Below, one piece after another: positions 12,346 to 14,434 of a stretch of 14,434 bases of DNA. Made by a program: the position numbers and the translations under genes. The stretch is from NCBI GenBank assembly GCA_934446285.1, contig CAKSEI010000017.1, positions 1 through 14,434 of the forward strand. Reading direction: 5' to 3'. The notes under the pieces are model-generated. The model ran no database searches. It saw nothing but the letters and a program-made list of their open reading frames with translations, and was not told where the DNA came from. The stretch's first letter is position 1, and every line of letters starts with the position of its first letter. This DNA is from an uncultured Eubacteriales bacterium (lineage in GTDB: Bacteria; Bacillota; Clostridia; Oscillospirales; CAG-272).

Positions 12346-14434
12346 ATGGATTATTCAAATTATATACTGTCCTTTGTCTCAAGGCAGACCTACACCCCGA
12401 CGGATGCGGATACTCTTTTTTCAAAGCTCGGCTTTGCGGAGCATGAGCGCGCTTTATATAAGAAAGCACTTGACTCGCTCTGTGCGCGAGGGGAGCTGCA
12501 TATCACTAAGAACGGAAAGATTACTCTGCCCGCAGAACCCGTGAGCGAACCGACCGGCACCTTCTCCGCTACGGCAAAAGGATTCGGATTTATCAGACCC
12601 GACGGCAGCGACGACCCTGCGGACGATATTTTTGTGCCTGCCTCCGGGACATGCGGCGCAATAAACGGCGATACGGTTGCCTATTCGACGACTGTCGGCT
12701 CGGACGGACGCACTGAGGGCAGAGTCACGGAGGTAAGGGAGCATTCGGTTACTCATATCATAGGCAACCTCATGCCCGTAGAGGTAAGAGGACGCACGAG
12801 ATACGCTGTTCAGCCCGACAAAGCGATATATTCTTTTCTTATATATACCGACAATTCCGAGGCGGCGGGAAAGCATCCGGACGGAATCAAGGTCGAGGCG
12901 GAAATAACGGCGTACCCCGACGCACGCCGTGATGCGCTCGGACATATCACAAAGGTTTTCGGAAACGGAGAGAGCACGGGCGCCAACTTTGACGCAATCC
13001 TTCACTCCTACGGAATACGCACGGCTTTCCCGCGCGAGGTTTCGGAGCGCGCACGCTCGCTCGAGATAGAAAAAATAAGCACCGCGGGCAGACTTGATTT
13101 GCGCGATGCGCTTATCTTTACCGTCGACGGTGCGGACTCAAAGGACCTTGACGATGCAATATCCGTAGTAAAGACCTCGGACGGATATGAGTTAGGCGTG
13201 CATATAGCGGACGTATCGCACTACGTGCGCGAGGGAGATGTGATAGACAGAGAGGCATTCTCCCGCGGAACGAGCGTATATTTCTCCGACAGAGTTGTAC
13301 CCATGCTGCCCGAGGAGCTGTCAAACGGCATATGCTCGCTTAACTGCGGAGAGGACCGATACGCCATGTCCGCTTTCGTCACTCTCTCCCGCTCGGGCGC
13401 GATACTTGATATCCAGATAGAGCGAACTGTCATTCGCTCCGCCGTGAGAGGCGTTTATTCGGAGCTTAACGACGTGCTCGCACGCGGCAGGCGCTCGGAG
13501 TTTTACGGTAAATATGAGCCTGTATACTCATGTCTGCGCGATATCGTTGAGCTTTACCGCATTCTCGAGAAAAAAGGCAGAGCGCGGGGAGCGGTCGAGC
13601 TTGAGACGGAAGAGGCGAAAATAATACTAAAGAACGGAGAACCGGTCGATATAGTTAAGCGCACGCGCGGACTCTCCGAGAGGATAATAGAGCAATTCAT
13701 GCTGTGTGCAAACGAAGCGGTAGCGACTTACCTTTACCGTCGAAAGCTGCCGTGCGTATACCGCGTGCACGACGAGCCTACGGAGGAGAAATTAAAAAAT
13801 CTCCGTGCGTATGCATACGGCGCGGGGCTTGACATTTCCCGTCTGCGCGGAGGGAGCGTCACGGGCGCGGACGTGCAGAGCGTGCTTGACGAAGCAAAGG
13901 CAAAGGGCATTGACAACGTGGTGTCCGCCGCAGTCCTGAGGACGATGAGCAAGGCGGTGTACTCCGCCGAGAACCGACCGCATTTCGGGCTGGGAATAGA
14001 AAAGTACTGTCACTTCACCTCGCCCATAAGGCGCTATCCGGACCTATGCTGCCACAGAATCTTAGGCATGATGATGGACGGAAAGCTGCGCACAGATGAG
14101 TCGGTCGCACACATGAAGGCTTTTACCTTTGAGGCAGCTGCGCACTCAAGCGAAAATGAGCGACGCGCGATTTCCGCCGAGCGTGAGGCGGACGATCTTT
14201 ATAAATGCATATACATGCAGTCGCGCGTGGGTGCGAGATACGAGGGAAAGGTCAGCGGCATGAGCAGCTCGGGGCTTTTCATAGAGCTTGAGAATACGTG
14301 TGACGGCTTTGTGCCGATAAACACGCTGCACGGATACTTTACGTACAACGAGCGCAGCATGACCTTTTCAAGCACGCGAAAGATATACCGTCTCGGCGAC
14401 AGAGTATGGGTAAAGGTCGCGAAGTGCGACATAC
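12346..14434 (+). CDS. rnr: Ribonuclease R (partial, C-terminus outside window)
   Basis: At least 696 residues read without a stop to the window edge. Domains in order: a helix-turn-helix-like N-terminal region (1-60); a cold-shock RNA-binding domain starting GTFSATAKGFGFIRPDG (about 69-130) with a second OB-like part (about 140-215); the RNB catalytic domain (about 235-575); and most of an S1 domain (from about 624, VGARYEGKVSGMSSSGLFIE). The RNB metal-binding aspartates are in VDGADSKDLDD (Asp261, Asp267, Asp269, Asp270), matching RNase II Asp201/207/209/210. The HFTSPIRRYPDL motif (556-567) is intact. The enzyme degrades structured RNA 3' to 5' and in many bacteria assists trans-translation quality control. 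ATG 12346 has AAAGGTG eight bases upstream. Position after secG is typical; smpB often follows, beyond the edge. Confidence 0.95.
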   Translation, partial: MDYSNYILSFVSRQTYTPTDADTLFSKLGFAEHERALYKKALDSLCARGELHITKNGKITLPAEPVSEPTGTFSATAKGFGFIRPDGSDDPADDIFVPASGTCGAINGDTVAYSTTVGSDGRTEGRVTEVREHSVTHIIGNLMPVEVRGRTRYAVQPDKAIYSFLIYTDNSEAAGKHPDGIKVEAEITAYPDARRDALGHITKVFGNGESTGANFDAILHSYGIRTAFPREVSERARSLEIEKISTAGRLDLRDALIFTVDGADSKDLDDAISVVKTSDGYELGVHIADVSHYVREGDVIDREAFSRGTSVYFSDRVVPMLPEELSNGICSLNCGEDRYAMSAFVTLSRSGAILDIQIERTVIRSAVRGVYSELNDVLARGRRSEFYGKYEPVYSCLRDIVELYRILEKKGRARGAVELETEEAKIILKNGEPVDIVKRTRGLSERIIEQFMLCANEAVATYLYRRKLPCVYRVHDEPTEEKLKNLRAYAYGAGLDISRLRGGSVTGADVQSVLDEAKAKGIDNVVSAAVLRTMSKAVYSAENRPHFGLGIEKYCHFTSPIRRYPDLCCHRILGMMMDGKLRTDESVAHMKAFTFEAAAHSSENERRAISAEREADDLYKCIYMQSRVGARYEGKVSGMSSSGLFIELENTCDGFVPINTLHGYFTYNERSMTFSSTRKIYRLGDRVWVKVAKCDI

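Overview
The window looks like chromosome from a low-to-moderate-GC Gram-positive anaerobe, most likely a gut-type Clostridia (Oscillospiraceae/Ruminococcaceae-like; inference). The basis is AGGAGG-type ribosome sites, sigma-A-like promoters with 17-base spacers, a large secreted protein with InlB-type repeats, a citrate synthase of the Re-stereospecific type used by strict anaerobes, a tRNA gene with encoded CCA, and the Firmicutes order secG then rnr.

Layout. (1) Bases 1-2993, minus strand: the first 997 codons of a very large secreted repeat protein, cut by the window edge. It carries two copies of a beta-rich module (period about 455 residues) and at least six InlB/Flg_new-like repeats. 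(2) Bases 2994-4428: a long gap without a convincing gene. It holds the surface gene's promoter, a MITE-like element with inverted ends (about 3654-3897), a family of hairpin-bearing repeats (4018-4421) and two leftward terminators. (3) Bases 4429-9343, minus strand: a tight three-gene operon, transcribed in the order HdeD/DUF308 membrane protein, MMPL/RND transporter, then a membrane-anchored protein with LxxG-type heptad repeats. (4) Bases 9545-10108, plus strand: a divergent GNAT acetyltransferase. (5) Bases 10128-11596, plus: a Re-citrate synthase-like enzyme with its own good promoter. (6) Bases 11642-14434, plus: a consensus promoter, a leader hairpin, a tRNA with CAT anticodon, secG, a strong terminator, then rnr (RNase R), which runs off the right edge.

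How the parts work together. The secG/rnr/tRNA end is a housekeeping block: protein export, RNA turnover and translation. The citrate synthase would feed 2-oxoglutarate and glutamate synthesis. The HdeD-MMPL-heptad operon is the most system-like part. It pairs an RND pump that keeps both Asp-Tyr proton-relay pairs with a long extracytoplasmic coil protein that lacks the C-terminal membrane domain of YhgE/Pip/EsaA relatives, which suggests a two-protein export or envelope machine of unknown substrate. I see no CRISPR array, phage gene or defence island. The less ordinary items are this operon, the duplicated surface protein, the repeat-rich gap, and two 12-base words shared on either side of the acetyltransferase gene.
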